The notes under the pieces were generated by a model that saw only the letters and a list, made by a program, of their open reading frames with translations, was not told the DNA's origin and made no database searches. A program made the position numbers and the translations under genes. From positions 1 through 9,222 of the forward strand of contig CAJPPS010000040.1 in NCBI GenBank assembly GCA_905372595.1: DNA of 9,222 nucleotides, given 5' to 3'. Below, one piece after another: positions 1-7,420 of this stretch. How positions within the stretch are numbered: position 1 is the first letter of the stretch; each line of letters begins with the position of its first letter. The DNA comes from an uncultured Capnocytophaga sp. Lineage in GTDB: Bacteria > Bacteroidota > Bacteroidia > Flavobacteriales > Flavobacteriaceae.

Positions 1-55
1 CTAATTGTGCTATTTCTGTTCTAAGACTTGTCCAGGTTCGTTTTTTCTTTGCCAT
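1..55 (-). CDS. Possible partial CDS, N-terminus only, runs off the left edge
   Basis: An ATG at 55-53 on the minus strand opens a frame with no stop up to the window edge, giving 18 residues that begin MAKKKRTWTSLRTEIAQL. It lies downstream of parC on the same strand, 116 bp after the parC stop codon. The start is rich in lysine and arginine. No Shine-Dalgarno sequence is visible, but that is normal in this lineage. I do not recognise the family from so few residues and assign no function. Short open frames arise by chance, so this is only a candidate; its support is position, strand and the lack of any other gene in this 171-bp stretch. Confidence 0.4.
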   Translation of the reverse strand, partial: MAKKKRTWTSLRTEIAQL

Positions 56-136
56 ATAGTTATTTCTTTTGTTTGTCTCTGAATAAGTTGAAATTATAAT
101 AACCTCTGTCAAACTGCCTTTTTTGGTAGCATTCAG

Positions 137-178
137 CCACTGACTACTGACTACTGACCACTGACCACTGACTACTGA
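137..178. repeat. Heptamer tandem repeat, six units of C(C/T)ACTGA
   Basis: Six perfect head-to-tail 7-bp units occupy this stretch: CCACTGA, CTACTGA, CTACTGA, CCACTGA, CCACTGA, CTACTGA. On the coding (minus) strand the unit reads TCAGTRG, with only the sixth base varying between A and G. The first unit in the direction of transcription contains the last codon and the TAG stop of parC. The flanks do not continue the pattern. Slippage could change the copy number. No function is known to me. Confidence 0.95.
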
Positions 179-2781
179 TCTAATCCACTAAACAAATCGG
201 GTTGTGTCGCCTCTGGCGCTGCGGTGTCCTCTTCTTCGTTGGGTTCTTCTACTGTTTGAGGTTCTTCGTATGGAAGTGGCTCCAAAGGAATAATCTCCTT
301 GATACGCTCGGTGGTAAGCTGGTTGCCAATGGCTTTGATACCCTTGATAGCGATAAACTCTTCTATATTGACTGTTTGGTTTTCGGCACGTTCTCTGCCT
401 GTCTTGGTAAATACGACCTCCGCCATAGGACGCCACTGGGTAGAGACAAAGAGCAACTGAGACTTAGGGTGGTCAGAGATAACCAGTTCCTCACGGTTAG
501 GGTTTTCCACTAAGAAGCGTTTGACAAAATAGCGTTCCTTCTCTCCTTCATAGTGAATCACCGAAATTGGCTTTTCAGGATTCCACTTTTCTATGATGAG
601 CAGGTTCGGGTCAAAGTGTAGGGAGAGATCAGGAGTTACTGTCTTCACTACGGCATCCTTACCAATGAGCAGCAACCTATCTTCCCCCTTGAAGGAGCCA
701 AGCAGCTCGCCACGGCCTTCGGTATTGAGACGGTGTACAATAGGGTCGTACCATATCTTGCGTGGCTTGAGGGTGGAAATACCTTTTTCCTTGAGTTCTA
801 TACGCTTAATGGCGTACTTTGTCACGATATTTCCGCGAGAGGCTCTTCCTTTGATAAGAATATCGGCGAAATTGATATCCCATTTGAGCTTCTTGACGCT
901 ACCTGCTTGACGAAGAATAATGGTAATGAGTTCTGCTTCTCCGTTGGGATTGGCTGAGAAATATAGGATTTGAGAATCCTTATGCGGTTCTACCACGTCA
1001 TATTCCTTATCTCGGATAATTCCCGTTACGGTAAAGCGCTTGATATAGGAATTTTTATCATTTCCATTGCGGTAAACCAAATTATATACAGTGCGGGTAT
1101 CGTTCTTTTTGAAAACTCCAACGTGAATAATATTCTTCCCAATATAACTTTTTTCAGTAACTTTGGTAATAATCATTTTCCCATCGGCAGTGAAAACGAT
1201 AATATCATCTATATCACTACAATCGGCTACATATTCGTCTTTTTTAAGGGAAGTTCCTACAAAGCCCTCTGCTTTATTAACATATAGTTTGAGATTACGT
1301 ACTACTACCTTGGTAGCCTCAATAGTATCAAATGGACGTATTTCTGTTCTACGATCTTTGCCTTTGCCATATTTCTTTTGTAGATTTCTGAAATAATCTA
1401 TAGCAAAATCAATCAGGTGCGCCAAGTGGTTTCTTACCTCTTCTATATCAGCTTCTATCTTCAGGAGATTTTCTTCAGCTTTGTAGGTATCATATTTGGT
1501 GATACGAATCATCGGGATTTTGGTAAGACGATCCAAATCTTCATCGGTGATAGGGCGCAAGAGTTGTTCCTTAAAAGGCTCAAAAGAGCGATATAAATAC
1601 GCAAAAAGTTCTTCTTTGTCATTATATTCCTTGAAGTTAATATACATCTCCTCACGGATAAATATTTTTTCCAAAGAAGCACTATGCCACTTCTGCTGAA
1701 GGTCGTCCAGTTGTACTTCCAACTCACGCTTAAGGATATCGACAGTTCTATCTGTACTTTTCTTTAGGATATCACTTACTCCAATAAAGAGAGGTTTGCT
1801 CCCCTCAATTACACAACAAAGAGGCGATACAGAAGTCTCACAATCCGTAAAAGCATAGAGAGCATCAATGGTTTTATCAGGAGAAATTCCTTTTGGGAGA
1901 TGTACTAATATTTCAACATCTTTGGCGGTATTATCATCTACTTTGAGTACCTTTATCTTGCCTTTTTCATTAGCTTTAAGAATAGAATCTATCAGAGATG
2001 AGGTAGTCGTTCCAAATGGAATTTCTGTAATCACTAAGGTTGATTTGTCCTTTTGAGCGATACGGGCACGTACCTTGATACGACCGCCACGCATTCCATC
2101 ATTGTAGCCAGCCACATCCATAATCCCAGCTGTAGGGAAATCTGGATACAACTCAAAGGGCTTTCCTTCAAGATAAAGCACTGAAGCATCAATCAGTTCA
2201 TTAAAATTATGAGGAAGGATTTTGGTAGAAAGTCCCACCGCAATTCCTTCAGCTCCTTGAGCCAAGAGTAACGGAAACTTCACAGGTAGGTGTACAGGCT
2301 CATCATTGCGCCCATCATAGCTCTTTTGCCATTCAGTAACTTTAGGACTGAAAAGCACATCAAGGGCAAAGTGAGAGAGGCGTGCTTCAATATATCGAGG
2401 AGCAGCCGCATCGTCCCCTGTGAGGATATTCCCCCAGCTTCCTTGTGTATCAATAAGGAGATTTTTCTGTCCTAGTTGTATAATAGCGTCTCCTATAGAG
2501 GCGTCACCGTGAGGGTGGTACTTCATCGTATTTCCTACGATATTGGCTACCTTATTATAACGACCATCCTCCAGCTCGTCCATAGAGTGCATAATACGGC
2601 GTTGAACAGGCTTAAAACCATCTTCCAAGGCGGGAACAGCTCGCTCAAGGATTACATAAGAAGCATAGTCCAAGAACCAATTCTGATACATTCCACTGAT
2701 ACGAGTAATGGTTTCCTGAGGGTCTCCTTGAGCGTTCTCATTAGGAGTTAAAGGCTGTTCTATGGGATTATTCTCTTCCAT
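172..2781 (-). CDS. parC: DNA topoisomerase IV subunit A (ParC)
   Basis: This 869-residue type IIA topoisomerase subunit cuts and rejoins DNA as part of the ParC2ParE2 complex, which decatenates daughter chromosomes. The catalytic tyrosine is Tyr130 with Arg129 before it in the motif AAAPRYIEARLS. The quinolone-resistance region reads KYHPHGDASIGDAI (residues 87-100). The cleavage-rejoining core spans roughly residues 30-490, followed by a C-terminal beta-propeller-like region to about 830. That region carries only a degenerate motif (KGRASRGN) instead of the GyrA box QRRGGKG, which favours ParC over GyrA. The tail is acidic and ends DLFSGLDQ. The start ATG at 2781-2779 has an A-rich leader and no Shine-Dalgarno sequence. 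The partner parE is not in the window. The gene lies 114 bp after bamA, behind a hairpin, and its stop lies in the heptamer repeat. Assignment as ParC rather than GyrA is strong but rests on recognition by eye. Confidence 0.93.
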   Translation of the reverse strand: MEENNPIEQPLTPNENAQGDPQETITRISGMYQNWFLDYASYVILERAVPALEDGFKPVQRRIMHSMDELEDGRYNKVANIVGNTMKYHPHGDASIGDAIIQLGQKNLLIDTQGSWGNILTGDDAAAPRYIEARLSHFALDVLFSPKVTEWQKSYDGRNDEPVHLPVKFPLLLAQGAEGIAVGLSTKILPHNFNELIDASVLYLEGKPFELYPDFPTAGIMDVAGYNDGMRGGRIKVRARIAQKDKSTLVITEIPFGTTTSSLIDSILKANEKGKIKVLKVDDNTAKDVEILVHLPKGISPDKTIDALYAFTDCETSVSPLCCVIEGSKPLFIGVSDILKKSTDRTVDILKRELEVQLDDLQQKWHSASLEKIFIREEMYINFKEYNDKEELFAYLYRSFEPFKEQLLRPITDEDLDRLTKIPMIRITKYDTYKAEENLLKIEADIEEVRNHLAHLIDFAIDYFRNLQKKYGKGKDRRTEIRPFDTIEATKVVVRNLKLYVNKAEGFVGTSLKKDEYVADCSDIDDIIVFTADGKMIITKVTEKSYIGKNIIHVGVFKKNDTRTVYNLVYRNGNDKNSYIKRFTVTGIIRDKEYDVVEPHKDSQILYFSANPNGEAELITIILRQAGSVKKLKWDINFADILIKGRASRGNIVTKYAIKRIELKEKGISTLKPRKIWYDPIVHRLNTEGRGELLGSFKGEDRLLLIGKDAVVKTVTPDLSLHFDPNLLIIEKWNPEKPISVIHYEGEKERYFVKRFLVENPNREELVISDHPKSQLLFVSTQWRPMAEVVFTKTGRERAENQTVNIEEFIAIKGIKAIGNQLTTERIKEIIPLEPLPYEEPQTVEEPNEEEDTAAPEATQPDLFSGLDQ

Positions 2782-2832
2782 AATATTTTTTTAGATAAAA
2801 CTAATGAATAATTGGTATTTAAATATTTGAAT

Positions 2833-2871
2833 AACAGGTAATAGATAAAATATTGTTACCTATTACCTGTT
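2833..2871 (-). repeat. Inverted repeat / RNA hairpin between bamA and parC
   Basis: Two 16-nt arms, 2833-2848 and 2856-2871, are inverted copies with one difference and enclose a 7-nt loop (2849-2855). In RNA made from the minus strand, the direction of the genes, the single difference is a G-U wobble, so all 16 positions pair. In the opposite strand it would be an A-C mismatch. The arm begins AACAGGTAATAGGTAA, which itself contains two 7-nt steps (CAGGTAA, TAGGTAA). It starts 25 bp after the bamA stop. The sequence following it lacks a clean run of U (ATTCAAATATTT), so it is at best an atypical terminator; attenuation or protection of the bamA mRNA 3' end are alternatives. Confidence 0.85.
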
Positions 2872-2895
2872 GCTTGAATTAATTTCTATGTTATC

Positions 2896-5487
2896 CTAAA
2901 ACTGTTGTCCAAAGATAAAGTGGGTTTCCCAACCGTGTGGAGAGGTTCTTCCATTGATACCATCATATCCATAACCAAAATCAAACCCTAAGAGCCCAAA
3001 CATCGGCATAAAGATACGTATCCCGAAACCTGCTGAACGCTTAATATCAAAAGGATTATACTGAGAGAAACTTGAGTAAGAATTAGCTCCTTCAGTAAAC
3101 ACCAATCCATAGATAGAAGCTGTAGGCTTTAGTGTAATAGGATAGCGCAATTCCAAAGAGAATTTATTATAGATTACATCCCCATCACGAGAGGAAAGCG
3201 ATTGGTTCGGATAACCTCGCATCTGTACATATTCACGACCATCCAATGAACCATAAGTAGCCATTCCATCTCCTCCTACAAAGAAACGTTCAAAAGGAAC
3301 AGTTCCTCTGTCCTTATTATAATAACCTAAGTAACCAAATTCCGCATTAGGGCGTAATACTAACTTATCTACCAGATTCAGATACCAAGCCCCTGACAAA
3401 CGCAACTTATAGAATTCCAGCCATTTAAACCTTTGTTGATCAATTTCCGCAATACGATTTGTATTCTGGTTAGAAACGGCTTCTGCACGCTGATCCATCA
3501 AGGACTTATAATCCACATTATTAAATAAAGAATAAGGAGGTGTTAGCTTGGCTGTAATATTAAAATCACTCCCTCCTAAAGGATAAATAGGATTCGGTCC
3601 ACTAGAGCGTCTGCTTAAAGATATTGTATAAGAGAATGCATTAGAATATCCATTTCCAAATGTAAATAAATATGTATTATAATTCTTCAAGTCATAATAA
3701 TTATAACTTATATATTGTGATAATTGAAAATAGTCATCAGGAACATTCAATCGTTTAGCAAGTCCCAAGGAAACCCCTGTTATGTAAAAGCGTTTGCTTC
3801 TATCCACATCATAAGTATAGTAGTTATAATCGTAACTTACAGAATGATTAAATGAGGCTGAGAACTGAACAGGGCGCTCTCCTCCCATCCAAGGCTCCAT
3901 AAAAGAAAAACTAAAGACACGATAAGAACGGCTTGCACTAATGTTCAGAGCTAGCTTCTGAGCATCACCCATTGGTAAAGGACGATAGGATTTCTTATCA
4001 AAAATATTCTGAATAGAGAAATTATTAAAGTTAAGCCCCAAGGTTCCTATAAAGCCACTTCCTCCATATCCTCCTTGTAATTGTATCTGGCTGGAAGAAC
4101 TCGTATCATCAAGCTCATATTCCAAATCCACAGTTCCTGAATTAGGATCCGGATTCTTTATCTGAGGATTTATCTTCTGAGCATCAAATATACCCAATTG
4201 AGAAAGTTCTCGTATGGTACGTATCACATCTTCTTTAGAATAAAGATAACCAGGACGTGTTCTTAACTCTCGATAGATTACCTTATCATTAGTAATTGTA
4301 TTTCCTGATACTGATACATTATTAAAATAAGCGGGTTTTCCTTCGTGGATACGGATCTCGAAATTAATTGTGTCATTTACCACGGAAGTCTCCACAGGAT
4401 TTATCTGAGAGAATAAGTAACCTGTATTCTGGTAAAGGTTGGCGATACTGTTCGCATCTGGGTTCTTAGGATCATTTATCCTATTACGAAGCTGAACCCC
4501 ATTATAGACTTCTCCTTTCTTAAGACCTAAAAGATGCGAGAGAGCTTGATTATTATAGACTGTATTTCCTAAGAACTTAATATCTCCGAAATAGTATTTC
4601 TTTCCCTCTTCCAAGGATATTTTAAGGTCTATATTCTCTTTTCCATCATAGAGGGTATCTTTAGTAATGCGAGCGTCACGATAACCATTTTCTTTATAGA
4701 AATCAATTAGCTTAGTAAGATCTTCATCATACTTATCCTGCACATATTTAGAACGTTTCCAGAAACGCCCGAAGAAGCGTTGTTTTGTTTTCTTCAGTTG
4801 CCTACGAAGCTTAGCATCTGCGAATTTTTCATTTCCTTCAAAAGTAATATGGTTAATTTTCACCTTATTACCTCTATCCACACGAATAAGCATCCTTACC
4901 TTTGTCCCTAAAGAATCAACCTCTTGAGTATTGATATGAACTTTGGTATTAAGATAACCTTCCTTACGGTATTTATTTGTAATATAGGATTTTGTTTTAG
5001 CTATAAGGCTTTCATTGAGTTTTTTTCCATTCAATTTAGTAGGTTCCAATTCTGCTTTTTTAAGCAGTTCTTCACCCTTTTTCTTACGGATTCCTGTTAC
5101 CTGAACATCCACTAATTCAGGCATTTCCTGTATAGCAAACTCCAAGAATACCTTATTCCCTTCTACTTTAGTAATGTAGATATCAATATCATTGAACACT
5201 TGGTAATCCCAGAGCTTATGAATAATCCGAGTGAATTTCTCACTAGGAATAGTAATTTTATCCCCTACCTTAAGCCCTGAAGCCACGATAATGGTTTGTG
5301 CATTATAATGCTTGGCTCCTGCGACCTCTATCCCTCCTATAATGAACTCCTTCCCTCTTTCAAGAGAAGTAAGTTCCTGTGTATGTGTAGATAGTGTATC
5401 CTTAAGGGTTTGGTCTCTGTTCTCTTCTTGAGCGTGAGTAATATTGAGAAAAAATATCCCAAAAAGAGTATATACAAATGTTCTCAT
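2896..5487 (-). CDS. bamA: Outer membrane protein assembly factor BamA (Omp85)
   Basis: BamA is the outer-membrane Omp85 protein that folds and inserts beta-barrel proteins. From the chosen start it has 863 residues: a signal peptide at about 1-19 (MRTFVYTLFGIFFLNITHA, cut before QEE), five POTRA domains in the periplasm (roughly 49-122, 123-205, 206-294, 297-384, 386-460), and a barrel from about 470 to the terminal phenylalanine (FGQQF). The loop-6 signature is MRGY (756-759), a variant of VRGF. POTRA3 carries a basic, aromatic insert (KKTKQRFFGRFWKRSK). A longer frame would start at 5517, but its ten extra residues (MEKPVNNLLS) precede the signal peptide and would overlap uppS; the start at 5487-5485 lies one base after the uppS stop (TAG-T-ATG), indicating translational coupling. 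Other Bam parts are not in the window. Confidence 0.95.
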   Translation of the reverse strand: MRTFVYTLFGIFFLNITHAQEENRDQTLKDTLSTHTQELTSLERGKEFIIGGIEVAGAKHYNAQTIIVASGLKVGDKITIPSEKFTRIIHKLWDYQVFNDIDIYITKVEGNKVFLEFAIQEMPELVDVQVTGIRKKKGEELLKKAELEPTKLNGKKLNESLIAKTKSYITNKYRKEGYLNTKVHINTQEVDSLGTKVRMLIRVDRGNKVKINHITFEGNEKFADAKLRRQLKKTKQRFFGRFWKRSKYVQDKYDEDLTKLIDFYKENGYRDARITKDTLYDGKENIDLKISLEEGKKYYFGDIKFLGNTVYNNQALSHLLGLKKGEVYNGVQLRNRINDPKNPDANSIANLYQNTGYLFSQINPVETSVVNDTINFEIRIHEGKPAYFNNVSVSGNTITNDKVIYRELRTRPGYLYSKEDVIRTIRELSQLGIFDAQKINPQIKNPDPNSGTVDLEYELDDTSSSSQIQLQGGYGGSGFIGTLGLNFNNFSIQNIFDKKSYRPLPMGDAQKLALNISASRSYRVFSFSFMEPWMGGERPVQFSASFNHSVSYDYNYYTYDVDRSKRFYITGVSLGLAKRLNVPDDYFQLSQYISYNYYDLKNYNTYLFTFGNGYSNAFSYTISLSRRSSGPNPIYPLGGSDFNITAKLTPPYSLFNNVDYKSLMDQRAEAVSNQNTNRIAEIDQQRFKWLEFYKLRLSGAWYLNLVDKLVLRPNAEFGYLGYYNKDRGTVPFERFFVGGDGMATYGSLDGREYVQMRGYPNQSLSSRDGDVIYNKFSLELRYPITLKPTASIYGLVFTEGANSYSSFSQYNPFDIKRSAGFGIRIFMPMFGLLGFDFGYGYDGINGRTSPHGWETHFIFGQQF

Positions 5488-5488
5488 A

Positions 5489-6217
5489 CTAAGTAAGTTG
5501 TTCACTGGTTTTTCCAAATCTGCGTTCTCTTTGTTGATAATTTAATAAGGCTTTATGTAATTCTTCAGTAGTAAAATCAGGCCAAAAAGCATCTGTAAAA
5601 TATAGTTCTGCATAGGCTATCTGCCAGAGTAAAAAATTACTAATTCGATATTCTCCACTGGTACGAACAAGCAAATCGACAGGTGGAATTGCTTGGGTAT
5701 AGAGGTGTTGTTCTATAGTTGTATAGGTTATTTGCTCAGGAGAAAGAGTTCCTTCTTTTACTTTTTGAGCCAATTGTTGTGTCATTTGTAGGATCTCCTG
5801 TTGGCTTCCATAACCTAAGGCAAGGCTCACGACTGTACCTGTATTATTCTGGGTTTGTTCTTTGGCTTTTTGCAGTTCTTTTTGTAGGCTTTTAGGAAAC
5901 TGACTTATATCTCCTAAAGTATTCAGACGTAAATTATTAGCTTGCATTACAGCTACTTCTTTCTTAAGGTAGCCTGAGAGAAGCCTCATCAGGGCTTCTA
6001 TCTCCAGCTTAGGACGATTCCAGTTCTCTGTGGAGAAAGTATAGAGTGTCAGATAGGAAATTCCCAATTCTGCTACCCGCTGAATAACCTCTCGTGCAGT
6101 TTTTGCTCCCTTTTCGTGCCCAAAAACACGAGGCTTTCCCTGTTGCTTTGCCCAACGTCCATTGCCATCCATTATAATAGCCAAGTGCTTGGGAAGCCTT
6201 TCTTTTTCTAAGTTCAT
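5489..6217 (-). CDS. uppS: Isoprenyl transferase / undecaprenyl diphosphate synthase (UppS)
   Basis: This cis-prenyltransferase adds isopentenyl units to farnesyl diphosphate to make undecaprenyl diphosphate, the lipid carrier for peptidoglycan and surface polysaccharide, in the cytoplasm at the inner membrane. It has 242 residues, the usual length. Family motifs are present in order: HLAIIMDGNGRWAK (11-24) with the catalytic Asp17, LTLYTFSTENW, DLLVRTSGEYRISNF around 181-195, and the closing RRFGKTSEQ. Residue 190 in the RTSGE-x-RISNF motif is Tyr, where I recall Gln or His in most homologues. The ATG at 6217 lies about 25 nt from the predicted transcription start of a strong promoter, so the gene seems to begin its own transcription unit with bamA following one base after its stop. 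Substrate chain length cannot be read from sequence alone. Confidence 0.96.
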   Translation of the reverse strand: MNLEKERLPKHLAIIMDGNGRWAKQQGKPRVFGHEKGAKTAREVIQRVAELGISYLTLYTFSTENWNRPKLEIEALMRLLSGYLKKEVAVMQANNLRLNTLGDISQFPKSLQKELQKAKEQTQNNTGTVVSLALGYGSQQEILQMTQQLAQKVKEGTLSPEQITYTTIEQHLYTQAIPPVDLLVRTSGEYRISNFLLWQIAYAELYFTDAFWPDFTTEELHKALLNYQQRERRFGKTSEQLT

Positions 6218-6248
6218 CGAATTTACCTACAAAATTACTATCAAGTGG

Positions 6249-6279
6249 CAAAGATATGATTTTTTCTTGAATTTACAGA
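6249..6279 (-). promoter_or_regulatory. Bacteroidota-type promoter for uppS-bamA
   Basis: On the minus strand the -7 box is TATCTTTG (6256-6249), a full match to TAnnTTTG, and a -33 element TCTG (6279-6276; consensus TTTG) lies exactly 19 nt upstream. Transcription would begin near 6242, giving a leader of about 25 nt before uppS. The 140-bp gap (6218-6357) is otherwise very AT-rich and shows no clear terminator for the gene upstream. Confidence 0.75.
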
Positions 6280-6357
6280 GATATTTTTTAACAAATAACA
6301 AGTTTTAATCTTTTTTTGCGATTATTCTTTAGATACTTATCATTTCCCTAAAAATCC

Positions 6358-7068
6358 TTATTTAGCAAACTCAAAACAGTTACATTTCTTAGCTCCAAAG
6401 GTATAGGTAAGATAAAATCCTGATACCATATACCAATCATTTGTATTGAGATTCCCAAACCATTCTCCCTTAGGAGATTTGCTCCCTTCCAGATTATTGG
6501 TAAATGTATAACGTAAGCTCACTTCTGCTCCTACTAGGAATCGGGAGCCCCATAAGCGTGTCTTTACCCCTAAGGTAAAAGGAATCGCCCAAGATTCCGC
6601 CCGCTCAGGATAACGAAGATGCTTAGCTTCCTGACCTGTGAGTGTGAGATTATCAAAATACAACCTATCCATCTTGAAATAATAGAAACCCGTATGCATA
6701 TAGGGCGTAAAAAGTAGCTTGAAAGGTTCGTGAGTATCAAAATGAAGAAAATCATATTCTACCCCAGCTCCCATCTCCACCATTCTATTATCAAATGAGA
6801 AATCTCTAGCCCTACGGGCTTCTGTAGTGGCGCGGCTATCATTATCCCAGAGGTGAAACCACTTTATATCTGCCCTGAGAGAAAGTTGTTTCCGTAAATT
6901 TCGTTTATAGAGAAACCCTATAGCTGGCTTTGTCGGATACACATAATAAGTACTTCCTATATCAGAAATAGGATTTACCCCTCCGAATGAGATACCTATT
7001 TCATTATATTGCCCTCTCATTACAGAGGCAAATAAAAATAGTACTATATAGAAGAATTTATTTCGCAT
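6358..7068 (-). CDS. DUF6089-type outer-membrane beta-barrel protein
   Basis: The product is a 236-residue exported protein of unknown role that resembles the DUF6089 family found just before uppS and bamA in many Bacteroidota. The N-terminus is a signal peptide (MRNKFFYIVLFLFASVMRG, probable cut before QYNEIG). The mature part starts with the family-like stretch YNEIGISFGGVNPISDIGS and then alternates short beta strands with turns, ending in an aromatic strand (WYMVSGFYLTYTFGA), as expected of a small barrel. Two cysteines sit near the C-terminus (Cys229, Cys231). A longer frame starts at 7179, but its 37 extra residues precede the signal peptide and overlap the upstream gene, so the ATG at 7068-7066, 10 nt after the previous stop, is preferred. 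The neighbouring bamA makes a link to the outer membrane likely; a specific function cannot be given. Confidence 0.8.
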   Translation of the reverse strand: MRNKFFYIVLFLFASVMRGQYNEIGISFGGVNPISDIGSTYYVYPTKPAIGFLYKRNLRKQLSLRADIKWFHLWDNDSRATTEARRARDFSFDNRMVEMGAGVEYDFLHFDTHEPFKLLFTPYMHTGFYYFKMDRLYFDNLTLTGQEAKHLRYPERAESWAIPFTLGVKTRLWGSRFLVGAEVSLRYTFTNNLEGSKSPKGEWFGNLNTNDWYMVSGFYLTYTFGAKKCNCFEFAK

Positions 7069-7078
7069 ATAACTTATT

Positions 7079-7420
7079 TTATCTCTTATTAGACTCTCCT
7101 TGTAATAGTGATTGTACTGCTGAAAGACAGAGACTAAAAAGAACTGCATACCAGAAGCCATATATAGTGATCCCATCAATCAACTTATCAGCTAGGATAA
7201 TTATCAATGTATTAATAATAATCAAAAATAAACCGAAAGTAATAACAGTCAAAGGAAGTGATAGAACTACCAAAATAGGTCTTACAAACAGGTTAAGAAC
7301 ACTGATAGCGATAGCAAAGAACAAAGCTGAAGGAAAATCCTTAACCTCTATATGTGGCAATACCCTGCTGAGCCCTAGGATAAGCAAGCTGGTAACGATT
7401 AAGTTCAATAAGAGCTTCAT
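7079..7420 (-). CDS. Four-helix membrane protein of the YvlD / 'phage holin family 4' type
   Basis: A 113-residue integral membrane protein with four hydrophobic segments at about 1-20, 30-48, 50-78 and 84-106. The central stretch NLFVRPILVVLSLPLTVITFG followed by NTLIIILAD is typical of the family annotated as phage holin family 4 or YvlD (PF04020), which is widespread in chromosomes with no phage nearby and has no established function. Its ATG overlaps the stop of the preceding hydrolase gene by four bases (ATGA), which indicates translational coupling, and the DUF6089-type gene follows 10 nt later. Nothing around it suggests a prophage, so the holin name should not be read as lysis. The family call is good; the role is unknown. 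Confidence 0.85.
   Translation of the reverse strand: MKLLLNLIVTSLLILGLSRVLPHIEVKDFPSALFFAIAISVLNLFVRPILVVLSLPLTVITFGLFLIIINTLIIILADKLIDGITIYGFWYAVLFSLCLSAVQSLLQGESNKR

Noticed and set aside
56..136. Possible promoter for the partial left-edge gene (TTTG near 108 with AT-rich sequence after it)
   Set aside because: No TAnnTTTG box lies at a suitable spacing; the resemblance is too weak.
137..178. The repeat as a CRISPR-like array
   Set aside because: Units are 7 bp, contiguous and without spacers, so it is a simple tandem repeat.
2782..2895. The bamA-parC hairpin as a classical intrinsic terminator
   Set aside because: The sequence after the stem lacks a run of U and the stem is AT-rich; reported as a hairpin of unknown role instead.
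7069..7179. Upstream ATG at 7179 as the start of the DUF6089-type protein
   Set aside because: It would add 37 residues before a clear signal peptide and overlap the YvlD-type gene by about 100 bases.
7079..7420. Prophage or lysis cassette suggested by the holin family name
   Set aside because: The protein belongs to a chromosomal YvlD-type family, is locked in an operon with housekeeping genes, and no endolysin, capsid or integrase gene is near.
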